Assembly: GCA_948144175.1 (NCBI GenBank)
Contig: CANXME010002124.1
Location: 372,001-436,000 of the forward strand
DNA: 64,000 nucleotides
Source of the DNA: Closterium sp. NIES-65
Taxonomy: Eukaryota; Streptophyta; Zygnematophyceae; Desmidiales; Closteriaceae
Direction: 5' to 3'
Shown: positions 37,901 through 48,081 of the stretch, piece by piece
Numbering within the stretch: the first letter of the stretch is position 1
How the letters are laid out: each line of letters opens with the position of its first letter
Program-made: the position numbers and the translations under genes
The notes under the pieces: model-generated
Database searches by the model: none
Seen by the model: the letters and a program-made list of their open reading frames with translations, nothing else
Told to the model about the DNA's origin: nothing

Positions 37901-37905
37901 CTTGA
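31972..37905 (+). CDS. Copia A Gag-Pol polyprotein (intact)
   Basis: 1977 codons. Start at 31972 or, more likely, Met8 (MATPNVLTFD, 31993). Order of domains: Gag/UBN2-like helices (8-215); Gly-rich linker (~270-355) and Gln run; a zinc-knuckle-like C-x13-C-x3-H-x4-C (409-431); protease FTLDSGAS (active Asp ~538); GAG-pre-integrase HHRLGHPS...CVPCVEGRQ; integrase catalytic D763, D832, E868 (a DD35E spacing); proline- and GGAEPGG-rich linker (~1000-1300); reverse transcriptase with YVDD at 1651-1654; and RNase H with GHADASWADDQ (~1818), SSCEAE and VDNKAM. This is the Copia order (integrase before RT). No stop or shift was seen, so all enzymes needed for copying and integration seem present. 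Confidence 0.94.
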   Translation: MRLSAAAMATPNVLTFDAEGRAIDFAVWIEDLQLYLLCDAVDEVSLFDFVSGAVPAPPADADSAVRSKWATRDAAARLAVRRHLPSSERAHFSQCKTAQALYDAVVARYSSPSSATLSRLMLPFLFPDLASFPTVADLVTHLRASDTRYRAALPAEFRAANPPPMYITLYFLVTRLPESLRVVRDQFLSVCPTTLTVDLLEESLLAAEKSIVAVGASRGDPRTPIFEGCGPSPLLPSVASAAAADLVGFESVGAASAPSGRRRTGKGKGGKGAGGARGGGGGGGGGGGGSGGGGGGGGGSGGSSGGGGGGGGGGGGSGGGGGSGGSDGPGGGGGGGDGGGGGGGGGGGGGGRSGSSQRSSSGGGQRQQQQQQQPQQQPQQQQRSRTVPGPQQLREWYLQRQRGGALGPCPYVLRTGDRAGERCGGAHTARRCFGRLTDAWRQQFPEAAEIPRWGELSRAGVAIYDLDFDAILSAMYAVTGSDEDDCYRCFPPDPGIGTAASGTCAAAALGASASVLSGTGESALSGTVSASASHTFTLDSGASRSFFRDRTTLTPLSRPVAVSLADPSGGPVLSRFSTVLPCPAAPSGTLTGLYLPSFSTNLVSGADLQDAGVHQFTPARQRVTHCTEADTGRHLATFTRRPGSSLYTLTTASPPGTASGRAPSSGQVFAAASRSGPESAPCSCRRLSHETLLWHHRLGHPSLLRLRGMASRVLVSGLPRSLPPLPPGPGPACVPCVEGRQRAAPHSSQFPPTEAPLQTLHMDVWGPARVRGQGQERYFLLVVDDYSRYTTVFPLRSKGEVTQVLIDWIRAARLQLRRSFGSDFPVLRLHSDRGGEFSSALLSTYCRVRGIRQTFTLPDSPQQNGIAERRIGMVMDVARTSMMHAAAPHFLWPFAVRYAAHQINLHPRVSRPETSPALLWTGKVGDASAFRVWGSRAFVRDLSADKLSPRASPCVFLGFPPDAPGWQFYHPTSRRVLSSQDVTFDESVPYYRLFPYRTPSLPPPPLFLVPGPPPVVPLPPQGPAPSGVSQVDAVEPVEVPGDSGAAAGAEPGGAESRGAEPGGAESGGAEPGGAEPGGTVPGGAVSGGTEPGGAEPGGAEPGGAVPGGASSHREPLSPLELREWFARRWRRAAGAGGSSAAEGAAATRPGGARPVGAGAAGSECSPGAGPAEDVGAEPAVGGPTDGAPGAAAGGSGASGGSAGGAAGVGAPAGGAGAVPAVSGVAARPRPYFVPLLQQVLGLTPPPPSLEGPQPVRSQPQLQPASPLPAPSPYAGPTGGLTERREPASRPASPVRTERASGRGSRQRPPPVPGTHRMSLRPSTAPLRAPLPSPPASSLPALADPESDSLRAASPTVTRLLATAVTDPSFESSAASALVTELVDFAARCRLDYAARLVAESESACPPSVGGECALGTDVLEDRQEEFQCLAAASPRLASVLLAPEGDPDALDIPTPRSYAEAVEGPYSSQWQAAMDAEMASWKSTGTYVDAVPPPGANIVSGMWIFRVKRPPGSPPVFKARYVARGFSQRQGVDYFQTFSPTPKMTTLRVLLHIAAQRDYELHSLDFSTAFLQGSLHEEIWLRRPPGFTGTFPPGTQWSLRRPVYGLRQAPREWHDTLRTTLAALGFAPSTADPSLFLRTDTSLPPFYILVYVDDLVFATADTAGLAYVKSELLKRHTCTDLGELRSYLGLQITRDRARRTITLTQSHMVQQVLQRFGFTYSSPQATPLPTRHSLSALPSDESVESSGPYAELVGCLMYLMTCTRPDLAYPLSILARYVAPGRHRPEHMAAAKRVLRYLCSTSGMGLVLGGRSPVVLTGHADASWADDQATQRSSQGYTFSLGSGSVSWRSTRSSSVLGSSCEAEIYAGAMAAQELRWLTYLLTDLGELPRSPPVLYVDNKAMLALCREQRLEHRTKHIALRYFLARELQQRGQLRLAYVASEANTADVFTKALAPCDHQRFCTQLGLVPVLPHLLSS

Positions 37906-38110
37906 CTTTACTTGTACTTTGACATATATATACCTGCTCTTGCTTGTCTAGTTTTATATATATGTCTTTACTCCTGCATGTGAACTGGCCTCTGGCCTTG
38001 CTCTTGTGCTCGGACTGTGTGGTGACTTTGTGATCCACCCTGAGCTTGTTTTTGCTTTGCTTGACTGGTCTTGTGACCCCTTGTTCTCCCCCACTTTGCC
38101 TATGGGGGTG

Positions 38111-38241
38111 TGTCAGATTATTATAGCTGATGCATGTTTGTAGGCTATAGTGGGGTAGCACATATGGGGTACAGTTTGCTAGGGTTGTATTTGTACCCAA
38201 CTCTGACTTAGTCAATTCATTCCTCTGCTCATAGTTTCACA
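38111..38241 (+). repeat. 3' LTR of Copia A
   Basis: 131 bp, preceded by the polypurine tract TATGGGGGTG and followed by target duplication TGGGG. Confidence 0.95.
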
Positions 38242-38246
38242 TGGGG

Positions 38247-38503
38247 GAGCAGGGGGAGTGGCACCGGGGTGGCGGGTGTGAGGCAACCAGCAGCCGTCCC
38301 TCCACCTCTCCTCTCTTCCCCCCCTCTCTGCTGCTCCTGCAGCAGTGTGGGGGAGGGGAAGGAGGAGGGTGAGGAGATGGAGGGGGTAACCATTCAAAGT
38401 TAGCCCGCCTGCAGTACCTGCTGTTGCTTGTTTATTATTCTGTGGTGTACCTCTGCAGGTTGTGCTCTGCACTTAGCTATTCCTGCATGCAGTTACGGGG
38501 GGA
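38247..38503 (+). other. Internal 3' part of the non-autonomous LTR element
   Basis: Continues from 30786 after removal of Copia A. Non-coding, ending in the GTTACGGGGGGA purine tract. Confidence 0.7.
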
Positions 38504-41500
38504 TGTCAGAATTATGTTTTTATAACTGCATGTAGTTCTAGCTGTAGTGTAGTCATTAAATTTGTAGGTGGTGCACCTCTTCATTTGTTCCTATGCTATA
38601 TGTTCCTTGAAACCTATAGTGAACTCATTTTCTCCCAACTCCTCGTCCAACTCACTCGAACCTCACCCTAGGCAAGAACCACTCGACACCTAATCTCGGG
38701 CCTAGGCTCCTAAGCCTAGGCCCTAGTTTCAACTTAACTCATTCTCGTTCAATTATTCGACAGAAGCGTCTGCGTGACCTGTGAGGACCACTGAACGTCG
38801 CCCTCCAAGCACTAGCCCCATGCCCGACGTACTGCACAAGTAGCGCAACACCCTCTTCGCTGCAGCCATGTGCTCTGGTCGGTGTCTCCCAGGAGCAACA
38901 TAGCGTGCCAAGATGCTAAGAGGGTATGCAAGGTCAGGTCGTGTGCAGGTCATCAGGTACATGAGGCAGCCAACAAGCTCTGGGTATGGGCCACTCGGCT
39001 CTACGGACTCATTCGAAGGCAGAGCTGAGAGCGAGTGGCGAGTAGACAGAGGAGTGGCCTGAGGCGAGGAGTACGTGAAGTCGAAGCGCTGAAGGACCTG
39101 CTGCACCATGTGTGACTGAGTCAAGGTAATGGTGCGCTGTGCTCTGTCCCGGGTGATCTGCAAGCCAAGGTAGCTGCGCAGTTCACCCAGGTCTGTGCAC
39201 GTGTGTCTCTTCTGTAGCTCGGACTTCACGTGGGCGAGTCCAGCAGTGTCAGCAGTGGCAAAGACCAAGTCGTCGACGTACACGAGGATGTAGAACGGCG
39301 GCAAAGAGGTGTCGGTGCGCAGAAACAGCGACGGGTCAGCAGTAGAAGGAGCAAAGCCAAGAGCCGCAAGTGTAGTCCTCAGTGTGTTGTGCCACTCACG
39401 GGGCGCCTGGCGGAGACCGTAGACTGGCCGCCAGAGGCTCCACTGGGTACCAGGAGGAAACGACTCAGTGAAGCCAGGTGGGCGGCGCAGCCAGATCTCC
39501 TCGTGCAGGCTGCCCTGCAAGAAAGCTGTGCTGAAGTCAAGAGAGTGAAGCTCGTAGTCGCGCTGAGCGGCTATGTGCAGCAGCACGCGAAGAGTGGTCA
39601 TCTTCGGGGTGGGAGAGAAGGTCTGAAAGTAGTCAACTCCATGCCGCTGTCTGAAGCCTCGAGCCACATATCGCGCCTTGAAGACAGGCGGAGAACCAAG
39701 CGGCCGCTTCACCCTGAAAATCCACATGCCACTGACGATGTTCACCCCAGGTGGGGGAACCTCGTCAACGTAGGTGCCTGTGGACTTCCAGGAAGCCATC
39801 TCTGCATCCATGGCTGACTGCCACTGTGAGGAGTAGGGACCCTCGATCGCCTCAGCGTACGATCGAGGAGTCGGGATGTCTCCCTCAGGGGCAATCAGCG
39901 TGGACACAAGATGAGGCAAAGCAGCAGCAAAACTCTGGAACTCCTCCTGCCTGTCCTCAAGGACGTCCGTGCTAAGAGCACACTCACCCCTGACGGATGG
40001 AGGACAGACAGACTCAGACTCAGCAACGAGACTAGTGGCGTAGTCGAGACGACAGCGAGCAACAAAGTCGACAAGCTCAGCAACTAAGGCAGACGCAGCC
40101 GTGGACTCAAAGGAAGGGTCAGTGAGAACAGTAGCCAGGAGACGCGTGACAGTAGGACTGGCAGCACGAAGAGAGTCAGAGTCCGGGTCATGGAGAACAG
40201 GAAGAGAGGACTCTGGAGGAGACGGCAACGGGACACGCAGAGGAGCAGTGGAAGGACGCAGTGCCATCTGGTGTGTGCCTGAGACCGCAAGAGGACGCGG
40301 ACGCGGAGCACGACTACTAGTGCGAGCAACACCAACAGGCGACGCAGGACGAGACGCATGCTCACGACGCTCAGCAAGACCTCCAGTAGGACCAGTGTAG
40401 GGAGAAGGAGCAGGTAGGGGGGAGGCGGGCTGTAACTGTGACCGCGACTGGACAGGCTGTGGACACTCTAAGGGAGGAGCAGGACCAGTAGAGGGCGGGA
40501 GACCAAGAACCTGCTCAAGGAGCGGAACGAAGTACGGCCGCGGCCAAACAGCGCCTCCAGAACCAGCACGGACAGCACCAGTACCCCCAGCGGCAGCACC
40601 AGCGCCAGCAGCACCTCCAGCTCCAACAGCGCCAACTCCTGCACCTTAAGAAGCACCAGCGCCAACACCCCCAGCAGCTCTAGCTCCAGCAGCTCCAGCA
40701 GCTCCAGCAGCACCAACTCCAGCAGCTCCAGCAGCTCCAGTAGCACCAGCTCCAGCAGCTCCAGCAGCACCAACTCCAGCAGCCCCAGCAGCACCCCCAG
40801 TCCCAGCAGCTCCAGTACCGCTAGTACGAGCACCTCCAGGAGCAGTGGCTCCAGTAACTCCAGCGTCGACCCCAGGGTCAGCAGTAACAGCAGCACCTCC
40901 AGCTCCAGCAGCACGGCTCCAGCGCCGGGCAAACCACTCGCGCAGCTCCTATGGAGAGGGTAGCTCCCGCCCCGACGAAGCACCCGAAGGGGCCCCAAAC
41001 CCAGCACCGCCATAGGCCACACGAGCAGACCCAGCACCCCCAGGCTCCGCACCCCCAGGCTCAGCACCCCCAGACTTAGCACCCCCAGACTCATTACCCC
41101 CAAGCTCAGCACCCTTAGCAGCACCAGAGTCAACAGCTACCTCGACAGGCTCAACTGCGTCTACCTGGGACAGACCTGACGAGGCAGGACCCTGAGGGGG
41201 GAGGGGGTCTACCGGGGGGGGACCTGGCGCAAGGAAGAGCGGCGGCGGGGGGAGGGGCGCAGTGCGGTCGGGGAAGAGACGGTAGTAAGGCACCGACTCG
41301 TCAAAGGTGACGTCCTGGGAGGACAGAACACGGCGCGAGGTGGGGTGGTAAAACTGCCAACCAGGCGCGTTAGGGGGGAAGCCAAGGAAGACGCAGGGAA
41401 CAGCATGGGGGGACAGCTTGTCTGCAGACAAGTCGCGAACAAACGCCCGAGATCCCCAGACACGAAACGCAGACGCATCGCCAACCTTCCCCGTCCACCG

Positions 41501-42329
41501 CAAGGTGGGGGAGGTCTCTGGCAAGGAGACCCGGGGCTGAAGGTTGATCTGATGCGCTGCGTACTGAACCGCAAACGGCCACAGAAAATGGGGAGCAGCT
41601 GCATGGATCATGGACGTATGAGCGACGTCTATGACCATGCCAATGCGGCGCTCAGCAATCCCATTTTGCTGTGGAGAGGCCGGAAGCGTGAAGGTCTGGC
41701 GGATGCCCTGTGCACGACAGAAGGCTCCCAGAAGGGCAGAGGAAAACTCCCTGCCTCTGTCAGAGTGCAGACGCAGAATAGGAAAGTCCGAGCTGAAACT
41801 CTCTCTGAGCTGGAGACGAGCAGCGCGGATCCAATCGATCAACACCTCAGTGCACGGACGACGCTGCAGCTGCACCTGGCCACTACAAGCAGCCGCCGAA
41901 CTACTCACTCCAGGACGACTCCCACTATGGCCACCCCGACAACCCCAAGTAGCATACCACTCACGAAGCTGCTGAGGCGTGAGGGACTCACGCGGACGTC
42001 GCTGGAGCTGCATCTGGCCACCGCTAGGAGCAGTGGTAGCCGCAGTAGCAGCAGTAGTAGCAATAGCAGTTGTCACAGCGCGGCCACCCCTATAACCCCA
42101 ACTAGCGTACCACTCACGAAGCTGTTGGGGGGTGAGGGACTCACGCGGACGGCGCTGGAGCTGCATCTGGCCACGCCAGGAGCAGCAGTAGCAGTAGAAA
42201 GAGCAGTAGCAGCAAGAGCAGCAGTAACAGCAGTACGGGCAGGGCAGTGCTCACCAGTGGCAAGAAGGGCAGGCGTACGACGGCGGCAACGGCGAGGCCG
42301 CTACCACTGTAGGGCGAGGGCTCCGCGGC

Positions 42330-43155
42330 AGCTGCAGGGGTGGTTGCTCCAGGGGCAGCTGCTGCAGGGGCGGCTGCTCAAGGGGCGGGTGCTCCAAGGG
42401 CGGCTGCTGTAGGGGCGGCTGCTCCAGGGGCAGCTGCTGCAGGGGTGGCTGCTCCAGGGGTGGCTGCTGTAGTGGCGGCTGCTCCAGGGGCGGCTGCTGC
42501 AGGGGCGGCTGCTGCAGGGGCGGCTGCTGCAGGGGTGGCTCCTCCAGGGGCGGCTGCTCCAGTGGCGGCTGCTCCAGGGGCGGCTGCTGCAGTGGCGGCT
42601 GCTCCAGGGCGCGGGTTAGGGCAGGGCGCCGCGGCGGGCAGGGGTGACGCCACGCGGGTCCCGCAGGGGCGTCGCGACGCACAGGAGCCGCGCCTCGCGG
42701 GTCCTGCAGGGGCGTCGCGACGAGGCAGGGGCGACGCGGCGGGGCCGCGACTGGCGACAGGGCGGGGCCGCGACTGGCGATGGGGCGAGGCCGCGACTGG
42801 CGACAGGGCGGGGCCGCTACGGGTAGCGGGGCGGGGCCGCGAAGGGAGCCGCGAGGGGGGCCGCGAGGGGGCCGTGAAGGGGCCGCGAAGGGGCCGCGAA
42901 GGGGCCGCGAAGGGGCCGTGAAGGGGCCGCGAAGGGGCCGCGAAGGGGCCGCGAAGGTGCCGCGAAGGGGCCGCGAAGGGGCCGCGAAGGGGCCGCGAAG
43001 GGGCCGCGAAGGGGCCGTGAAGGGGCCGCGAAGGGGCCGCTAAGGGGCTGCGAAGGGAGGCCGCGAAGGGGCCACGAGGGGCCTGAAGGGGCCGCGAAGG
43101 GCCGTGAGAGGGGCCGTGAGAGGCCTTGAGAGGGGCCGCTACGGGGCCGCAGGGG
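42330..43155. repeat. GC minisatellites in Copia C leader
   Basis: 42330-42610 is built of GGCTGCTCCAGGGGC and GGCTGCTGCAGGGGC units. 42830-43155 is built of GGGGCCGCGAA units (about 25 copies). Both lie between the primer site and gag remnants of the - strand element. Long open frames across them are compositional artefacts. Confidence 0.9.
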
Positions 43156-43314
43156 AGCGCGACGGGCCACCAAGGGCAGGGGACGCGACGGGAGGGTAGG
43201 CACACGGGGCGCGACTCGGGCAGGGGCGAAGCGCGCTCCGGGCAGGGAAAAAAAAAAAATCGATATTCGGTGGGCCCTAGGAAACGTTCCCACTAGGGAA
43301 CCTGCTCTATACCA

Positions 43315-43440
43315 TGTGAAAGAACGAGGAATGAATGAACTAGCAAGCAGGTGGGTACAAGTAGGAAAACCTAAAAGTGTTGTACCCCATATTGTCTACC
43401 CCACTACAGCCTACACGGACTATAGCATATGAGTTTGACA
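43315..43440 (-). repeat. 5' LTR of Copia C
   Basis: 126 bp, with - strand ends TGTCAAAC and TTTCACA. It is followed on the - strand by TGGTATAGAGCAGG. It is clearly related to, but diverged from, the Copia A LTR (shared GGGGTA, TTGTACCC and CATTCCTC). Confidence 0.9.
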
Positions 43441-46400
43441 ACATCATCCAAGATGAGTTCATGTAGGAGTCTGAGCAGTCCTCAGAGCTCCTTCCGCAGG
43501 CCAACTACGTCGCCCCGGCGAAGTAGGGATGCCAACAGGGTCAGAATGGGAAGTCTGGCGGAGGCGGTGGCTGGAAGTCGTCGAACGCGAAATCGACGGA
43601 GGGCGCCGACCGTGGAAAGTTGGCGAAGGGAGGTGACCGCAGAGGCGGTGGCTCGCGTCGAGAAGGACAACGCTGCTGCATCTGAGATGCGCCCGACCAC
43701 CTCTCCTACGACTGCCCCGATCGCGAGAACTATGACGACAATGACCACAAGGAAAGTCGTGGAAAGTCCGACGGCGGTCGTCGGCGTCGGGACAACAGGC
43801 AGGCGTCGAAGACATCTTTGACGAAGGATGCGGACTCCTCTTGCGACAACGCTCGTGGCGAAGAGGCTTCGTGCTCGATGGTCAGCGTGGTAGAGCCGAC
43901 GATCTCGCTCGCGCTGGAGGCTAGCGAAGACTTCAAGAAGGTCGCTGCTGCTGTGCATGCGAACCCGACCATTGTGCTGCTCGACAACGGCTGCTCCCAC
44001 CATTTGATAGGGACGAAGGAGGCCTTCATCGACATGCAGCCGAGCGGAGACGTGCGCCACGTCCGCGGCTTCAACGGAGCACTTCAGAGCGTCGAAGGCA
44101 GAGGCACCGTTGTTCTGCAAGGGGAGGCTGGGAGGCAGGTCCTCGTCCCCGACGTACTCTACGTTCCGGGTGTGCACGCAAACTTGCTCTCTGCTGGCCA
44201 GCTCAAGGAGAACGGCGTGAAGCTACAGGACGATGGCGGAGAGATGCTGCTGGTGTCTTCTGCCGGCGATGTCCTTGGTCAAGCACGCTACTCCGGCAGA
44301 GTACTTTGCACCGACCTGCGCCCCTGCTCGACGAAGTTTGCGACGACTTCGACGGAGGTTGTGGATCTACGAACGATCGCGTCTGCGACGAAGTTGACCC
44401 CGGACATGTTGCACGCACGGCTTGCGCACGTCGGCGTCGACACGATCAAGAGCTCGGCGAAGCATGAGGTCGCCGCTGGTCTGGACATCAAGACGTCAAC
44501 CGCAGCTGATGTGCCGTGTACCTCCTGTGTTGGTTGCAAGCTTGCACGTCACACCTTCCCCGACCAAGGATCGGACGCCGAGAACGCACTCAATGTGGTG
44601 CATATCGACCTCTGCGGACCGTTTCGGGTGGCCGCCAAAGATGGCAGCCTCTACTTTCTTTTGCTGAAAGATAGGAAGACTCGCTACGTGTGGGTGAGGC
44701 CGATCGCGAAGAAAAGCAACGTGCTGGTCGTCTTTGACAGATGGCTGAAGGAGGTGGAGCGGCAGACGTCAAAGACAGTGAAGAAGTTGCGTTCGGACCG
44801 CGGAGGGGAGTTCCTCCGTCGCGCCTTCACCGACCTCGTCGAGGACAAGGGAATCCTCCACAATATGACGTGCCCCTACACTCCGCAGCAGAACGGGATG
44901 GCTGAGCGGGAGATGCGCACGGTGGTCGAGGCCATGCGTACGATGCTTCTGCACATGGGCGTTGAGCACCATTGGTGGCACCTCGCTCTGCGACAGGCCG
45001 TCTGGGTGCGCAACTGCTTCGAGCGTGCTTCTCTGCCAAAGGGGACGACGCTGCACGAGCTGCTGTTTGGGACGAAGCCAGATTTGACACTGGCGCGGGT
45101 TTGGGGTTGCATGGTGCAGTTCATGGTCCCCGAGCAGCAGCACGGCGGGAAGCTCGCGCCGAAGGCTCGTTGGGGTCTCCACCTGGGCATGTCGCTGGAG
45201 AGCAAGGGCCGGGAGGTGCTCGACTTGACGGACAACAAAATCGTCATAACGGTCGAAGCGATCTTCTACGAGACCTTGTCACCGGAGATGTGGAAGGTAG
45301 AGTCTGGGCCGGCATCGACGAGGCCGCCGTTTGCCCCGCCGCCGGATTCCTCCTCGGAGCTGCCTCCTCTGCTCGCCGTCGTCGACGAGCTTGATGATGA
45401 GGACGTAGTGGAAGTCCCTCTCCCTCCTCCTGTTGTGTCCTCGTCGGCCGCCGGCACTGAGGGGAGACTTGGTGCGTCGCCTGCGGCGCCGACCGGTTTC
45501 ATCGCCGGTGGTCGACGTGACGCCAAGAAGGTCGGCGCCGGGAAGCGGCAGACGACAGGGGAGCTGTCGGCGTCGAAGCCGACTGCAGTGAAGCTGCTGG
45601 CAGAGGCACCAAAGCAGCCTGCAGAGAAGCCGCTGGCAGAGGCGCCACCTTCAGGGGAGTCGTTGGCAGAGCAGCCGATCCTGGGGGAGAAGTTGGAAGA
45701 GGAGCTGCCGACAGGGGAGCAGTTCGACGATGATTCGTCGAGCGACGATGTTGTGGAAGTCGTCGGCGCGGCCGGTGGCGGAGAAGGGGAGCAGTCCGAA
45801 GATGACGACGTGGTAGAGGTCGCTGTCGAGAAGGAAAAACTGCACCGTTCTACCCGCCCCAACATCGGCAAGCCGCCGGAGAAGCTGAGCTACCACGCTT
45901 GTCTGCCGCCGACGGCTTACATCACTCTGCTCGACGACGCAGAGGACGATATCGATCTGCCCGAGCTCGACCCTGATATGCACGCCGATCCAGAGCATCG
46001 CTGGGATATCGCCAACATGACGGTGAAGGAGGCGTTGGCGAGCTGGAAAGGCAAGGCGGTGAAAACGGCCATGGACAAGGAGATCAAGAGTCTCATCTCC
46101 AACGGAACGTGGGAGCTGGTCGAGCGTCCGCGCGGTGTCAACGTGATGAAGAATTGTTGGGTACTCACGACGAAGTACCACGTCGACGACACGGTTGCCC
46201 GCGAGAAGGCGCGTTTGGTGGTGAAGGGCTTCACGCAGATCTACGGCGCAGATTACAATGAGACGTACGCGCCGGTGGGGAGCTATGTAACTCTGCGGAT
46301 CTTCCTGAGCATTGTAGCAGTCCTCGACCTGCACCTGATGCAGCTCGACATGAAAAATGCGTTTCTGCAGAGCAAGCTGGATCGCGTCCTCTACATGTAC

Positions 46401-47416
46401 CAGCCCGACTACTTCAACGACGGAACCGGCCGCGTCTGCAAGCTGCTGAAGAGCTTGTTCGGCCTGAAATAGAGTCCGCTGCTGTGGTGCTCTACGCTCG
46501 ACGCGGTGCTGAGCAAGAGCCAGGTAGACGAAGCGCTCTACTTCAAGGTCGGCGACGACGAAGTGGCGTGCTGGGTGCTCCTCTACGTCGACGACCCGCT
46601 CGCCGCAAGCAGCAGCACTGCCATGCTGAAGGAGCTGAAGGAGCTGCTGCAGGCCGCATTTGAGCTGCGCGAAATCAGCCCGGTCGAGAAGTATCTCGGG
46701 CTGGAAATCGTGCGCGACCGTCCTGCGCGGAAGCTGTGGCTCCATCAGCAAGTCTACGTCGACAAACTGCGTCGCCGTTCTATCGACGAGGAGCAGACTG
46801 GACGAGTGCCGAAGACGCCGGTCTCCGTCAACGCCTACGCAGAGTTGGTGTTCGACGACGAGGAGATTCAGTCGCGCGAGGAAGCAGAGTATCGGCAGAA
46901 GGTCGGCTCGCTGCAGTTTGCGGCCACCACGACGAGGCCCGACATTGCGTTCGCTTGCAGCAAGCTCGGATCTGGCCTGACGGTGCGGAGCGACAACCAC
47001 TGGCGTGAGGTCGATCGCTGTCTGCACTACCTCGCTGAAACTCGTGACGCCGCTATGGAGTTCGGCGGCGGACCAGAGTCGCTGTGTCTGGTCGGTTATG
47101 CAGATGCTGACGACGCTGGCGACAAGCAGAATCGGACGCGCACGAGCGGCTACGTTTTCATCTTCGGAGGAGCCGCAATCTCTTGGTCAAGCCAGCGCAT
47201 CAACTGCGCAACGCTTTCCTCGACCGAATCAGAGTACGTCGCAGCTACCGAAGCCGGCAAGGAGGCTCGCCGTCTGCGCTTCCTCCTTGCAGAGTTCCGA
47301 CTGCTCGACCCAAGAAAGCCGACTGTTCTGCACGTGGACAATCAGTCTGCAATCACTGTCGCAGAGGGCTTGGGGCTCAAGGGCAACCTCAAGCACATGG
47401 AGGGACGCTATGCCTG
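43441..47416 (+). mobile_element. Copia family 2, truncated at both ends
   Basis: A + strand element unrelated at sequence level to family 1. The 5' part is lost at the Copia C LTR and the 3' part at the LTR starting 47417, so it has no LTRs of its own. The remains of a gag zinc knuckle (SYDCPDRENYDDNDH in another frame, ~43700-43760) precede the pol frame. Confidence 0.85.
43818..47416 (+). pseudogene. Copia family 2 polyprotein with one stop and a truncated end
   Basis: Frame 43818-46472 holds protease VLLDNGCSHHL (D-N-G-C in place of DSGA), a GAG-pre-integrase with HARLAHVG...CVGCKLARH, integrase (HIDLCGPF, LRSDRGGEF, NGMAEREMR), and the start of RT (WKGKAVKTAMDKEI, LDMKNAFLQ). A TAG at 46470 breaks it where Copia proteins have KQSP. 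The same frame then continues with LLYVDDPL (YVDD intact, next residue Pro) and RNase H (GYADADDAGD, SSTESEYVA, VDNQSAI). It ends abruptly after KHMEGRYAC at the LTR at 47417. Confidence 0.88.
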
Positions 47417-48081
47417 TGTGAGAGTACGACGGCTTATGCCAGCTATGCTTGCTTGCCTTAACTTTATTATGCTATTTCTAGCATAGGATAATTATATGCA
47501 TGCATGAATTGCTTGATTTCCTAGGCTAGGTGCTTTCCTATATTTTATTATAGTTATAGCACCGAGCTAGGTTGCGTGCACCGAATTCTGGCTTTTCGGT
47601 TGCCACCAAATTGCCTTCTACCGAATTCGGGAAGGATCTGTTCGAGACGCTTCGCGACCCGCGGAACCTTCACGTAACACCTGGTTACGGGGCCTTGTGT
47701 CGAGCCTATATATAGCCTCGTGTTGTACCCAGGTGATCATTCAATTCAATTCAAATTCTCTTTTCTGAGCTCAATCCTAGATCCTCACACTTGGTATCAG
47801 AGCCTGTTTAGACGCGAAGTTTTTCGACCGCTAAATCCTAACTTTTAAAACTGCGGGGGCGACGACAGAAAGCGCCGATTTCGGGTACGTAAACCAGTTC
47901 CGCGCTATTTTCTAACGTCCCCCTCGAACCGGTTTTCGAACACTCCTCAGGTCCAGTGGCGAAAAAGTTGGAATTTCGACCGTCGGATCGATTCAAATCT
48001 CAACGGCCTCGAGAAGTTCGCCCAAAAAAGTTGGAATTTGGAGCGTCGGATCGAATTTCTTCTCAACGGCCGAGATCAGAC
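47417..48081 (+). mobile_element. 5' LTR, primer site and leader of another Copia-type element (F)
   Basis: The LTR is 47417-47789 (TGTGAGAG...TCCTCACA, inverted ends). The primer site TGGTATCAGAGCC at 47792-47804 is an exact fit to the usual plant initiator-tRNA-Met site. AT-rich leader sequence with a repeated GTTGGAATTT..CGTCGGATCGA segment (47966-47991 and 48029-48054) follows. It is cut at 48081 by Copia D. Confidence 0.82.

Larger units (their letters stand above)
30792..38241 (+). mobile_element. Copia A (family 1), complete and young
   Basis: The two 131-bp LTRs (30792-30922 and 38111-38241, TGTCAGATTA...TTTCACA) read identical base for base. The target duplication TGGGG is perfect (30787-30791 and 38242-38246). 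The primer site TGGTATAGAGC follows at 30923 and a TATGGGGGTG purine tract precedes the 3' LTR. One long open polyprotein frame lies inside. It is inserted within the non-autonomous LTR element. LTR identity and an open frame argue for a very recent, possibly competent insertion. Confidence 0.95.
30001..38762 (+). mobile_element. Non-autonomous LTR element (TRIM/LARD-like) split by Copia A
   Basis: LTRs of 259 bp at 30001-30259 and 38504-38762 (TGTCAGAATT...TTCGACA) differ at about two positions. The target duplication GAAGC is perfect (29996-30000 and 38763-38767). TGTTATCAGAGC at 30260 fits a primer site, and GGGGGGA precedes the 3' LTR. Without the Copia inside, the internal region is only ~790 bp and codes for nothing recognisable, so it must be mobilised in trans. 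Orientation is from the primer site. Confidence 0.92.
29530..42210 (-). pseudogene. Copia copy C polyprotein, broken
   Basis: Integrase core to RNase H of Copia family 1. The parts are integrase (LHSDRGREF, NGIAERR, 41580-41860), reverse transcriptase (38900-39900, with YILVYVDDL), and RNase H (38763-38790 plus 29530-30000). Breaks: gag, protease and the integrase N terminus are missing, so three tandem copies of a TPQQLREWYA segment (41860-42170) join straight to EVLIDWIRAARL. There is a frameshift near 40950, a TAA near 40647, and the nested element at 30001-38762. It cannot make a full product. Confidence 0.88.
29488..43440 (-). mobile_element. Copia copy C (family 1), split by nested insertions
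   Basis: A - strand Copia whose pieces are 29488-30000 and 38763-43440. Its 5' LTR is 43315-43440 (TGTCAAAC...TTTCACA on the - strand), followed by the primer site TGGTATAGAGC. Its 3' end is cut at 29488, so no 3' LTR remains. The reading frame resumes exactly across the inserted element: GHADAS at 38763 continues to SWADDQ at 29998. It is 5'-adjacent to a second Copia at 43441, probably its insertion target. Confidence 0.88.

Noticed and set aside
42251..43293. Long open frames on both strands over the GC minisatellites
   Set aside because: They consist solely of repeat units (GAAAAGAA, PSRPLRGPFAA) and lie in a Copia leader. Open frames are expected in such repeats.
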